DNA from: VFZN01 sp050249615
GTDB taxonomy: Bacteria > Acidobacteriota > Vicinamibacteria > Vicinamibacterales > UBA2999
Reading direction: 5' to 3'
Assembly: GCA_050249615.1 (NCBI GenBank)
Contig: JBFWQE010000009.1
Location: 1-64,000 of the forward strand
Length of the DNA: 64,000 bases
Shown: positions 8,279 through 15,352 of the stretch, piece by piece
Position numbering within the stretch: position 1 is the first letter of the stretch
Layout: each line of letters starts with the position of its first letter
Position numbers and translations under genes: made by a program
Notes under the pieces: generated by a model
The model's database searches: none
Told to the model about the DNA's origin: nothing
The model's input: only the letters and a program-made list of their open reading frames with translations

Positions 8279-9274
8279 TCAGTCCTCGATCCGCACACTC
8301 AAGCCCGCCCACCCGACGCGGCCCGACGCGTCCGAGTAGCGATAGTCGTTCAGCCACAGCTGCGGTGGCGCCTCGGTGCGGTCCACCACCACGAACGGGA
8401 AGCGCGACCATGTCAGGTACGCCCGGGCTCGTGGCGTCGCCAGGGCCGCGCGGGCTTCAGGCTGCCCGAAGCCCTTGTCCACGCCGTACCCGGCGGGCCG
8501 GAAGTGGGGACCCGGCTCGAACCAGACAAACCCCTTCTCGTACCGGTCACCGGTGTCCACCAGGACCTCGCGCCCGAACGGGTTGGCGAACACGGGCGTG
8601 ACCATGAAGCGGGTGTCCGCCGGGCGCCCGGCTCGCGTCAGGCCGTCGCGGACCGCGGTGCGAGCCCAGAGGTTCGAGCCCAGCATCCCGAGCGCGTAGG
8701 CCGTGGCCACCGCCAGCGCGACACGCGCCGGGCGTCCGGGCTCGGCCGCGCCGCGCCTGGCCGCCATCGCAGCGAGCAGGACCCCCGCGCCGAGCACGCC
8801 CCACATCCACGGGTCCACGATGAACAGCGCATCGCCGTAGAACCAGCGCCCCGAGAAGGGCATCAGCAGGCGCAGCCCGTAGCTGTTCAAGTAGTCGAGG
8901 AAGATGTGCGAGTAGAGGCCGATGTACGAGAGCAGCAGCAGCGCACCGAAACGGGTGCGGGCAGGTGCGGACGGGTGCGGGCGGGTGCGATCGGGTGCGG
9001 ACGGGTGCGGGCGGGTGCGGGCAGGTGCGTTCCGGTTCCTGCCAATGGCCCAGACGATGCCGGCGAGCACGATCGGCAGGACCACCTGCGCCAGGATCCC
9101 GTGCGTCCAGCCGCGGCGGAACGAAACGGGCAGGGTGTCCGTGAGAAACACCGCGACGTCGACGTCCGGAAGGTTCGCCGCCACCATGAGGGTGGCCATG
9201 CCGTAGCGGGTGCGCGACGCCAACCCCGCCTTGCCGAGCGCCGCGCCTGTCAGGGTGTGGCAGAGGTTGTCCAT
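8279..9274 (-). CDS. DUF457/YdjM-type membrane-bound metal-dependent hydrolase
   Basis: Starting at ATG 9274 (MDNLCHTLTGAALGKAG) the protein is 331 residues. The N-terminus has the YdjM/DUF457 signature: a conserved His near the start, LPDVDV, and GWTHGIL, followed by SHIFLDYLNSYG. Several transmembrane helices lie between and the C-terminal third looks soluble and extracytoplasmic. The family is named for its metal-binding residues; no substrate is established. Residues around 120-150 (PARTRPHPSAP repeated) are produced by eight 10-nt tandem units at 8951-9030. Upstream in-frame codons to 9448 run through repetitive DNA and are not considered coding. Confidence 0.82.
   Translation of the reverse strand: MDNLCHTLTGAALGKAGLASRTRYGMATLMVAANLPDVDVAVFLTDTLPVSFRRGWTHGILAQVVLPIVLAGIVWAIGRNRNAPARTRPHPSAPDRTRPHPSAPARTRFGALLLLSYIGLYSHIFLDYLNSYGLRLLMPFSGRWFYGDALFIVDPWMWGVLGAGVLLAAMAARRGAAEPGRPARVALAVATAYALGMLGSNLWARTAVRDGLTRAGRPADTRFMVTPVFANPFGREVLVDTGDRYEKGFVWFEPGPHFRPAGYGVDKGFGQPEARAALATPRARAYLTWSRFPFVVVDRTEAPPQLWLNDYRYSDASGRVGWAGLSVRIED
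8951..9030. repeat. Eight tandem 10-nt units (GGGTGCGGRC family) inside the DUF457 gene
   Basis: The units are ACGGGTGCGG, GCAGGTGCGG and close variants, repeated eight times without gaps. Three 10-nt units make a 30-nt, 10-residue peptide period, seen as APARTRPHPS repeated in the protein. Confidence 0.9.
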
Positions 9275-9480
9275 TGACGATTGCCGATTGCCGATTGCCG
9301 ATTCATTGGGTGATTGAGGATTGGCTATTGGACCATTCGATTGGGTGATGGGAAGGATTGGCGATCGGGGTATTCCGCGTGTGAATCGCGCAATCAGGAT
9401 GCCCCGATGACGCAATCGCCACTCACCCAATGAATCGCCAATCGCCAATCACCAATCGCCAATGGGCGCCGGAGGACGCG
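9275..9480. repeat. Intergenic repetitive region built from GATTGCC/GATTGG phrases
   Basis: About 200 bp between the DUF457 gene and fadD consists of repeated GATTGCC, GATTGGC and ATTGGGTGA phrases on the left and their complements (AATCGCCA, CACCCAATGA) on the right. The two halves can pair into a long imperfect hairpin. No protein is supported here. Confidence 0.8.
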
Positions 9481-9481
9481 G

Positions 9482-11197
9482 TCAGCCGAGCTTCGCGCTG
9501 GCCGCGTCCTCTCGCAGGTCCTTGCGAAGGACCTTTCCCACCGGCGACTTCGGCAGCTCGTCGCGGAAGATCACCAGCTTCGGCACCTTGTAGGCCGTGA
9601 GCGACTCCCGGCAGTGGTCGCGAATCGCTTCCACCGTGAGCCCGCGATCCTTGCGGATCACGTACGCGACCACCCACTCGCCCGTGTCCTCGTCCGGCAC
9701 GCCGACGACGGCGCAGTCCTGCACTCCGGGGTGTGACGCGATGACCGCCTCGACCTCGTTCGGATAGACATTGAAGCCGCTCACCAGGATCATGTCCTTC
9801 TTTCGATCCACGATGAAGATGTACCCGTCCTCGTCCATGCGGGCGATGTCGCCCGTGTAGAACCAGCCGTCCCGGATCGCGCGCGCGGTTTCGTCCGGGC
9901 GCTGCCAGTAGCCCGGCATCACCTGCGGCCCCTTCACGAGGAGCTCTCCCGCCTCTCCTCGAGCGACGTCGCGCCCCTCGTCGTCAACGATGCGCACGTC
10001 GGTGCCAGGGAGAGGCACGCCGATGGACGCCGGTTTCACGCGGTGGAACGGGTTCAGCGTGACCACTGGCGAGGTCTCGGTGAGACCGTAGCCCTGGTAG
10101 ATGGGCGTCCTGGTCACCTGCTCCCAGCGCTCGCCGACCGCCGGCACCAGGGCCATGCCGCCCGCGACCGATCCACGAAAACTCCACGACGGCTTCTTCA
10201 GGAACCACTCCTCGTGCATCAGGCCGGCAAAGAGCGTATTCACGCCGGTGAACCACGTGATGGGCTCGGTTTCCATCACCGTCCGCAGGTTGCTGAGCGG
10301 ACGCGGGCTGGGCGCGAGGATGTCCCGCCCGCCCGTCACCCAGAACAGCATCAGGTTCGCCGTGAAGGCGAAGATGTGGTACAGCGGCAGCGCCGTGAGC
10401 ATCACTTCCTCGCCGATGCGCAACCACGGCTGCCACACCTGCACGCACTGCTCGATGTTGGCCAGGAGGTTCCCGTGCGTGAGCATCGCGCCCTTGGCCA
10501 CCCCCGTCGTTCCCCCCGTGTATTGGAGGGCGGCCACCGTGTCGTGCGTGAGCGGCTTCGCATAGACCTGCGGATCGGCTCCTGCGGACATCCGCGTCGC
10601 CCCTTCGGCCAGCGCGCGCCGGAAGCCGACATGCCCGAACGTGACGGGCGGGATCATCCTCTTCACGTACTTCTGGACGGCCCACACGACGGCGCGCTTG
10701 AGCGGCGGGAGGAGGTCGGCGATCGACACCACGACGACCGTGCGGATCGAGGTCTTCGGCAGCGCCTCGGCCACCTTTGGCGCGAAGAGGTCGATGGTGA
10801 CGAGGCCGACCGAGCCGCTGTCGGCGAACTGGTGCGCCATCTCGGTCGGCGTGTAGAGCGGGTTGGTGTTGGCCATCACCACGCCCGCCTTGAGCGCGCC
10901 GAACACCACCACCGGGTACGCCAGGCAGTTCGGCATCTGGATGGACAGCCGATCGCCGGGCTGGAAGCCGGCGACTTCGCGCAGATACACCGCGAAGCGG
11001 TCCGACAGCGCGTCCACCTCGGCAAAGGTCAGTCCGCCCTGCGATCCGTTGGGCAGGCCCAGCGTGAAGGCCGTCTTCGGCCCGAAGGCCGCCGCCGAGG
11101 CCCGGATGAGGGCGGGCAGATGCGCGTGCGCCAGCGGCGGAAGATCACGCGCGGTCTGCGGATGATAGAACTCGGTCCACGGGCGGAGCGACGACAC
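9482..11197 (-). CDS. fadD: Long-chain fatty-acid-CoA ligase
   Basis: The 571-residue protein is a full-length adenylate-forming enzyme. The AMP-binding P-loop is at residues 225-236 (LQYTGGTTGVAK), followed by YGLTETSP, YTGDIARMDEDG, DRKKDMILVSGFNVYP and the C-terminal catalytic lysine segment SPVGKVLRK. These segments and the length match FadD, which activates free fatty acids to acyl-CoA at the cytoplasmic membrane for beta-oxidation or phospholipid synthesis. It stands alone on the minus strand, divergent from the GDSL lipoprotein gene, with repetitive DNA downstream. Confidence 0.93.
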   Translation of the reverse strand: MSSLRPWTEFYHPQTARDLPPLAHAHLPALIRASAAAFGPKTAFTLGLPNGSQGGLTFAEVDALSDRFAVYLREVAGFQPGDRLSIQMPNCLAYPVVVFGALKAGVVMANTNPLYTPTEMAHQFADSGSVGLVTIDLFAPKVAEALPKTSIRTVVVVSIADLLPPLKRAVVWAVQKYVKRMIPPVTFGHVGFRRALAEGATRMSAGADPQVYAKPLTHDTVAALQYTGGTTGVAKGAMLTHGNLLANIEQCVQVWQPWLRIGEEVMLTALPLYHIFAFTANLMLFWVTGGRDILAPSPRPLSNLRTVMETEPITWFTGVNTLFAGLMHEEWFLKKPSWSFRGSVAGGMALVPAVGERWEQVTRTPIYQGYGLTETSPVVTLNPFHRVKPASIGVPLPGTDVRIVDDEGRDVARGEAGELLVKGPQVMPGYWQRPDETARAIRDGWFYTGDIARMDEDGYIFIVDRKKDMILVSGFNVYPNEVEAVIASHPGVQDCAVVGVPDEDTGEWVVAYVIRKDRGLTVEAIRDHCRESLTAYKVPKLVIFRDELPKSPVGKVLRKDLREDAASAKLG

Positions 11198-11279
11198 GGG
11201 GACAACTTACAGGCGAGCGGCAGATGTGAAAAGCAAAAAGCACGGGAGGCGAGGCGCGGATCTTGCACAATAGGCAGCG

Positions 11280-12167
11280 ATGCTGTCCTGGTGCCGTGTC
11301 CTCGCCATCCTGGCGGTCCTCTCCGCCGTGGCGACCGCCTGCAGCCGCGGCGCGGAGTCGCCCACCTCGCCCAGCCCGGGTGGCACGGGCACCGCCGTGA
11401 GCTACACCGTGCTCGGGGCGAGCGACGGGATTGGGTATGGCAGCAGCGTCGCATGCGCGCCGCTCGACCTGGGCTGCGAGAACGGTACGGGGTACGCGCA
11501 GACGCTGCGACGGCGCCTGATGGCGGAGGGCGGCAGCGTGAACTACACGAACCTGTCGATCCCGGGCTACGTGCTGTCCGGCGCCATTGTCGACCTCGCC
11601 CGCCAGACGGGCCGCAGCGATGCGCCCGGCGCCTTCCTCGATCGCTACCCTCCGTTCGTCCCGCCTTCCACCACCGTCGTGACCATCTTCGTGGGCGGCA
11701 ACGACGCCAACATCATCGGCGCGGCGGTCAGCGCCGGACTGGGGGGCGGTGACGTGCGCGGCTTCATCGACAGCCAGATTCGTCAGTGGGGTAACGATCT
11801 TGTCGAGCTCGTGACCCGCGTCCGGGCGCGCGCCCCCAACGCCCGTATCGTCGCCTTCAACCTGCCCAACCTGGCCGGGGCCCCGTATCTCGCCGGCCGC
11901 AGCACGCTCGAGAAGAGCATCATGCAGCGCATTGCCACGGGGCTGGCGGACCAGGTGAACGCGCTCACGAACCGCAACGTGCTCATCGTGGACCTGATGT
12001 GCGACCCGCGCATCGTCCAGCCCTCGAGCTTCTCGGGCGACGGCTTCCATCCCAGCGATGCCGGCTACGCGCTGATGGCGGAACTGGCTTACCCGGCGGT
12101 GGTCCACGGCACGGCCAGCCTGCCTGCGCCCTCCTGCCCCGCGCGCACGCTCGTTCCCGCCTACTAG
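11280..12167 (+). CDS. GDSL/SGNH-family hydrolase lipoprotein
   Basis: The 295-residue protein has a lipoprotein signal with lipobox ending at Cys21 (AVATAC) and a Ser/Pro/Gly-rich linker. SGNH blocks are present: GASDG (nucleophile S48) as block I, FVGGNDANI as block III, and DGFHPSDAG as block V with the catalytic Asp-x-x-His. It is expected to be a membrane-anchored esterase or lipase facing the periplasm or surface; the substrate is unknown. A CACAAT hexamer (11266-11271) ends 8 nt before the ATG. Confidence 0.85.
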   Translation: MLSWCRVLAILAVLSAVATACSRGAESPTSPSPGGTGTAVSYTVLGASDGIGYGSSVACAPLDLGCENGTGYAQTLRRRLMAEGGSVNYTNLSIPGYVLSGAIVDLARQTGRSDAPGAFLDRYPPFVPPSTTVVTIFVGGNDANIIGAAVSAGLGGGDVRGFIDSQIRQWGNDLVELVTRVRARAPNARIVAFNLPNLAGAPYLAGRSTLEKSIMQRIATGLADQVNALTNRNVLIVDLMCDPRIVQPSSFSGDGFHPSDAGYALMAELAYPAVVHGTASLPAPSCPARTLVPAY

Positions 12168-12467
12168 CCCTGTCCCGGAACCCGAGATGGCAAGGCGGGA
12201 GTCCCACGCCCAAGTGTTTTGCTTTTTGTTCGCGCCAGGCCGATGTTACTCAAGGAAGAGGTTGTGAAGATATGCAGTTTCTGCAACTTTCCGGTCTCAT
12301 TTCGCCGATTTCAGCCTCATAACGTCGACATGTGACATTCCAACTTGCAGATTGATGAATCTTTCGTGCATACTTTGCACTTCTCAGCCGTAACGAATCC
12401 CGTGGCGGGTCGCACCCCCCGGCCGCGGACGGCCATCATCGCGGGTGCAGCAGGGGGCAGGCACATC
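12168..12467. promoter_or_regulatory. Upstream region of the glutamine synthetase gene with two TGCA dyads and a candidate promoter
   Basis: This 300-bp gap is more AT-rich than its surroundings. A -35-like TTGCAG (12345-12350) and a -10-like CATACT (12369-12374) are separated by 18 nt. The -10 is overlapped by a dyad GTGCA-N5-TGCAC (12366-12380). A second dyad, TGCAG-TTT-CTGCA, lies at 12273-12285. The layout fits an operator controlling nitrogen assimilation, but no regulator is identified. A purine-rich GGGGGCAGG precedes the ATG at 12468. Confidence 0.45.
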
Positions 12468-14669
12468 ATGGGTTCCGCAGCACTGGGCGAAGCGGTCAAA
12501 GGCATCAATGCGTGGGCAATGGAAGGCAGCCGGCAGCTGAAGCCTCCAGTCCACGTCGGTGAAGTGTTCGGCGCCCTGGCGTTCACCGACAAGGTGCAGC
12601 AGGCCCGCCTGCCCAAGCCCGTCTACAAGTCGCTGCGCGACACCATCACCCGCGGCCAGGCGCTGGACATCTCCACGGCCGACGCCATTGCGACGGCGCT
12701 GAAGGACTGGGCCGTCGAGCACGGCGCGTCGCACTTCACGCACTGGTTCCAGCCGATGACGGGCATCACGGCCGAGAAGCACGACAGCTTCTTCAACCCG
12801 ACGAACGACGGCCGGGCGCTGGCCGAGTTCAGCGGCAAGGAGCTGGTGCGTGGCGAGCCGGACGCGTCGAGCTTCCCGTCGGGCGGCATGCGCAGCACGT
12901 TCGAGGCCCGCGGCTACACCGCCTGGGATCCCACGAGCGCGCCCTGGCTGCTGATGAACGGCAACAGCGCGACGCTGGTCATCCCCACGGCGTTCGTCAG
13001 CTGGACCGGGGAGGCGCTGGACAAGAAGACGCCGCTGCTCCGCTCGATGGAGGCGCTGTCGGCGCAGGCCGTGCGCGTGCTGAAGCTGTTCGGCTCGCAC
13101 GCGACGCGGGTTACCCCCACCTGCGGGCCCGAGCAGGAGTACTTCCTCATCGACCGCAACTTCTATTTCGCGCGGCCGGATCTCATCAACGCGGGCCGCA
13201 CCCTCTTCGGCGCGCGCCCGCCCAAGGGCCAGGAGCTGGAGGATCAGTACTTCGGGTCGATTCCCGAGCGCGTGCTGGCCTGCATGGCCGAGGTCGAGGC
13301 CGAGCTCTACCGCGTGGGCGTGCCCATCAAGACGCGCCACAACGAGGTGGCCCCGTCGCAGTACGAGGTCGCGCCGATGTTCGAGAGCGCCAACGTCGCC
13401 ACCGATCACCAGATGATGACGATGGAGACGCTGAAGCGCGTGGCGCCGCGCTACGGGCTGGCGTGCCTGATCCACGAGAAGCCGTTCGCGGGCATGAACG
13501 GATCGGGCAAGCACGTGAACTGGAGCATGAGCGACGACCTGGGCAACAACCTGCTGAACCCGGGTGACACACCGCACGACAACATGCAGTTCCTGTTCTT
13601 CTGCACGGCGGTCATCCGCGCCGTGGACACCTTCCAGGGGCTGCTCCGGATGTCGGTCGCCCACGCCGGCAACGATCACCGCCTCGGGGCCAACGAGGCG
13701 CCGCCGGCCATCCTGTCGGTGTTCCTCGGCGACATGCTCACCGACATCTTCGAGCAGATCGAGAAGGGCGGGGCCAAGAGCACCAAGCACGGCGGCCTGC
13801 TCGACATCGGCGTCTCGGTGCTGCCCAAGCTGCCCCGCGACGCCGGGGATCGCAACCGCACGTCCCCCTTCGCCTTCACGGGCAACAAGTTCGAGTTCCG
13901 CGCGGTGGGCTCCACCCAGAACGTGGCGTTCCCGACGACGTGCCTCAACGTGGCCGTCGCCGAGTCGCTGGATGCGATGGCCACCGAACTGGAGAAGATG
14001 CTCGCCGGCGGCAAGGGCAAGGCCGCCAGCCGGAAGGAGGCGTTCAACGACGCCATGGCGGCGCTGCTCAAGAAGACCGTCAAGCAGCACAAGCGGGTCA
14101 TCTTCAACGGCAACGGCTACTCGGAGGCATGGCAGAAGGAGGCCGCCAACCGGGGCCTGCTGAACCTGAAGAACACCGTGGACGCGTTGCCGCAGATCGT
14201 GCAGCCCGCCGTCGTGAAGGTCTTCGAGAAGTTCAAGGTGCTCAACGAGCGCGAGCTCCGCGCGCGCTACGAGATCAACCTCGAGAACTACAGCAAGACG
14301 ATCAACGTGGAAGGGCAGCTGATGGTGCTGATGGCCAACCGCTACATCCTTCCCGCCGGCCTCGAGTACCAGAAGCGCGTCGGCGAGAGCGTGGCCGCGG
14401 CCAAGGCGGGCGGCGTGCCGAGCAAGGAAGGCGCGAAGCACCTGGCGAAGGTCGTCGGCCTGGTGGACCGCTTCCGCGCGCAGACGGAGAGCCTGGCCCA
14501 CGCCCTCGAGCACAACGGCGGCTCGCCCGAGCACCACGCCAAGTACATGCGCGACACGATCGTCCCCGCGATGGCCGCGCTCCGCGATCTCGGGGATCGG
14601 CTCGAGGTGGTCATCCCCCACGAGCTCTACCCGATGCCGACATATCGGGAGATGCTGTTCGTCAAGTAG
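12468..14669 (+). CDS. glnN: Glutamine synthetase, type III
   Basis: From ATG 12468 the protein is 733 residues, the usual size of GSIII (about 720-730) and far longer than GSI. Diagnostic segments include GPEQEYFLID, RHNEVAPSQYEVAP, HEKPFAGMNGSGKHVNWS and GNKFEFRAVGS, which hold the metal and substrate ligands. The enzyme forms glutamine from glutamate, ammonia and ATP in the cytoplasm, as a double-hexameric ring. An in-frame extension to 12345 lies across the putative promoter and is not used. No glnB, glnD or glnE is adjacent. Confidence 0.95.
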   Translation: MGSAALGEAVKGINAWAMEGSRQLKPPVHVGEVFGALAFTDKVQQARLPKPVYKSLRDTITRGQALDISTADAIATALKDWAVEHGASHFTHWFQPMTGITAEKHDSFFNPTNDGRALAEFSGKELVRGEPDASSFPSGGMRSTFEARGYTAWDPTSAPWLLMNGNSATLVIPTAFVSWTGEALDKKTPLLRSMEALSAQAVRVLKLFGSHATRVTPTCGPEQEYFLIDRNFYFARPDLINAGRTLFGARPPKGQELEDQYFGSIPERVLACMAEVEAELYRVGVPIKTRHNEVAPSQYEVAPMFESANVATDHQMMTMETLKRVAPRYGLACLIHEKPFAGMNGSGKHVNWSMSDDLGNNLLNPGDTPHDNMQFLFFCTAVIRAVDTFQGLLRMSVAHAGNDHRLGANEAPPAILSVFLGDMLTDIFEQIEKGGAKSTKHGGLLDIGVSVLPKLPRDAGDRNRTSPFAFTGNKFEFRAVGSTQNVAFPTTCLNVAVAESLDAMATELEKMLAGGKGKAASRKEAFNDAMAALLKKTVKQHKRVIFNGNGYSEAWQKEAANRGLLNLKNTVDALPQIVQPAVVKVFEKFKVLNERELRARYEINLENYSKTINVEGQLMVLMANRYILPAGLEYQKRVGESVAAAKAGGVPSKEGAKHLAKVVGLVDRFRAQTESLAHALEHNGGSPEHHAKYMRDTIVPAMAALRDLGDRLEVVIPHELYPMPTYREMLFVK

Positions 14670-14676
14670 GTATTCT

Positions 14677-14735
14677 GGGGTTCTCGGGTTCTCGGGTTCT
14701 CGGGTTCTCGGGTTCTCGGGTTCTCGAGTTCTCGA
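14677..14735. repeat. Tandem 8-nt GGGTTCTC array downstream of the glutamine synthetase gene
   Basis: About seven near-identical GGGTTCTC units follow the glutamine synthetase stop codon. The same unit recurs at 15270-15347 and, in inverted orientation, at 29844-29898. Confidence 0.9.
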
Positions 14736-14820
14736 CGTGCTCACACGCCCGCCGCCCGCGTTCGACGAACGCGGCGGCGGGCATCGTTTATGATCGGACG
14801 AGCGCCTGCTCCAGACCGAC

Positions 14821-15267
14821 ATGACCCGACGACACCTGCTCGCCTCGCTCGCCACCTTGTCTCTCGTTGCTTCGACTGCCTGCGGGGGCGGGAACGACAC
14901 TCCGACCGCGCCGTCCCTGCCGCCAACGGGCACGGCGCCATTCAGCATCACGGACCTGCGCCCCGGTACGGGCGCGGTCGCGGTCGCCGGCCAGGACGTC
15001 ACGGTCAACTACACCGGGTGGCTCTACAGCAATACGGCGGCCGAGAACAAAGGGTCGCAGTTCGACGCGAACCGAAACATGCGCTTCCGGCTCGGCGCGA
15101 ACGTCATCGCGGGATGGAGCCAGGGCATCCCCGGCATGCGGGTGGGCGGACTCCGCCGCCTCGTCATCCCGCCGGAGCTCGCCTACGGAAGCTCGACGCC
15201 GGACCCGTCGAGGATTCCTCCCAACGCCACGCTGCTCTTCGAAGTCGAGCTCGTGTCCGTGCCTTAG
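14821..15267 (+). CDS. FKBP-type peptidyl-prolyl isomerase lipoprotein
   Basis: The 148-residue protein has a lipoprotein signal with lipobox Cys at residue 21 (LVASTAC), a short Pro/Thr linker and a single FKBP domain: VTVNYTGWLY, QFDANR, VIAGWSQGIPGM, GGLRRLVIPPELAYG and NATLLFEVEL. It should catalyse cis-trans prolyl isomerisation in the periplasm, helping envelope protein folding. It is flanked on both sides by 8-nt GGGTTCTC arrays. Confidence 0.92.
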   Translation: MTRRHLLASLATLSLVASTACGGGNDTPTAPSLPPTGTAPFSITDLRPGTGAVAVAGQDVTVNYTGWLYSNTAAENKGSQFDANRNMRFRLGANVIAGWSQGIPGMRVGGLRRLVIPPELAYGSSTPDPSRIPPNATLLFEVELVSVP

Positions 15268-15269
15268 CA

Positions 15270-15347
15270 GGGTTCTCAGGTTCTCAGGTTCTCAGGTTCT
15301 CGGGTTCTCAGGTTCTCGGGTTCTCGGGTTCGCGGGTTCGCAGGTTC
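15270..15347. repeat. Second 8-nt GGTTCTC array between the FKBP and large membrane-protein genes
   Basis: Nine or ten units of GGGTTCTC/AGGTTCTC, the last ones drifting to GGGTTCGC. It starts directly after the FKBP stop codon and ends a few bases before the stop of the convergent gene. Confidence 0.9.
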
Positions 15348-15352
15348 CGCCG

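Noticed and set aside
8951..9480. Insertion sequence remnants around the DUF457 gene
   Set aside because: No transposase fragment, target-site duplication or terminal inverted repeat is seen; the sequence is explained by short tandem phrases.
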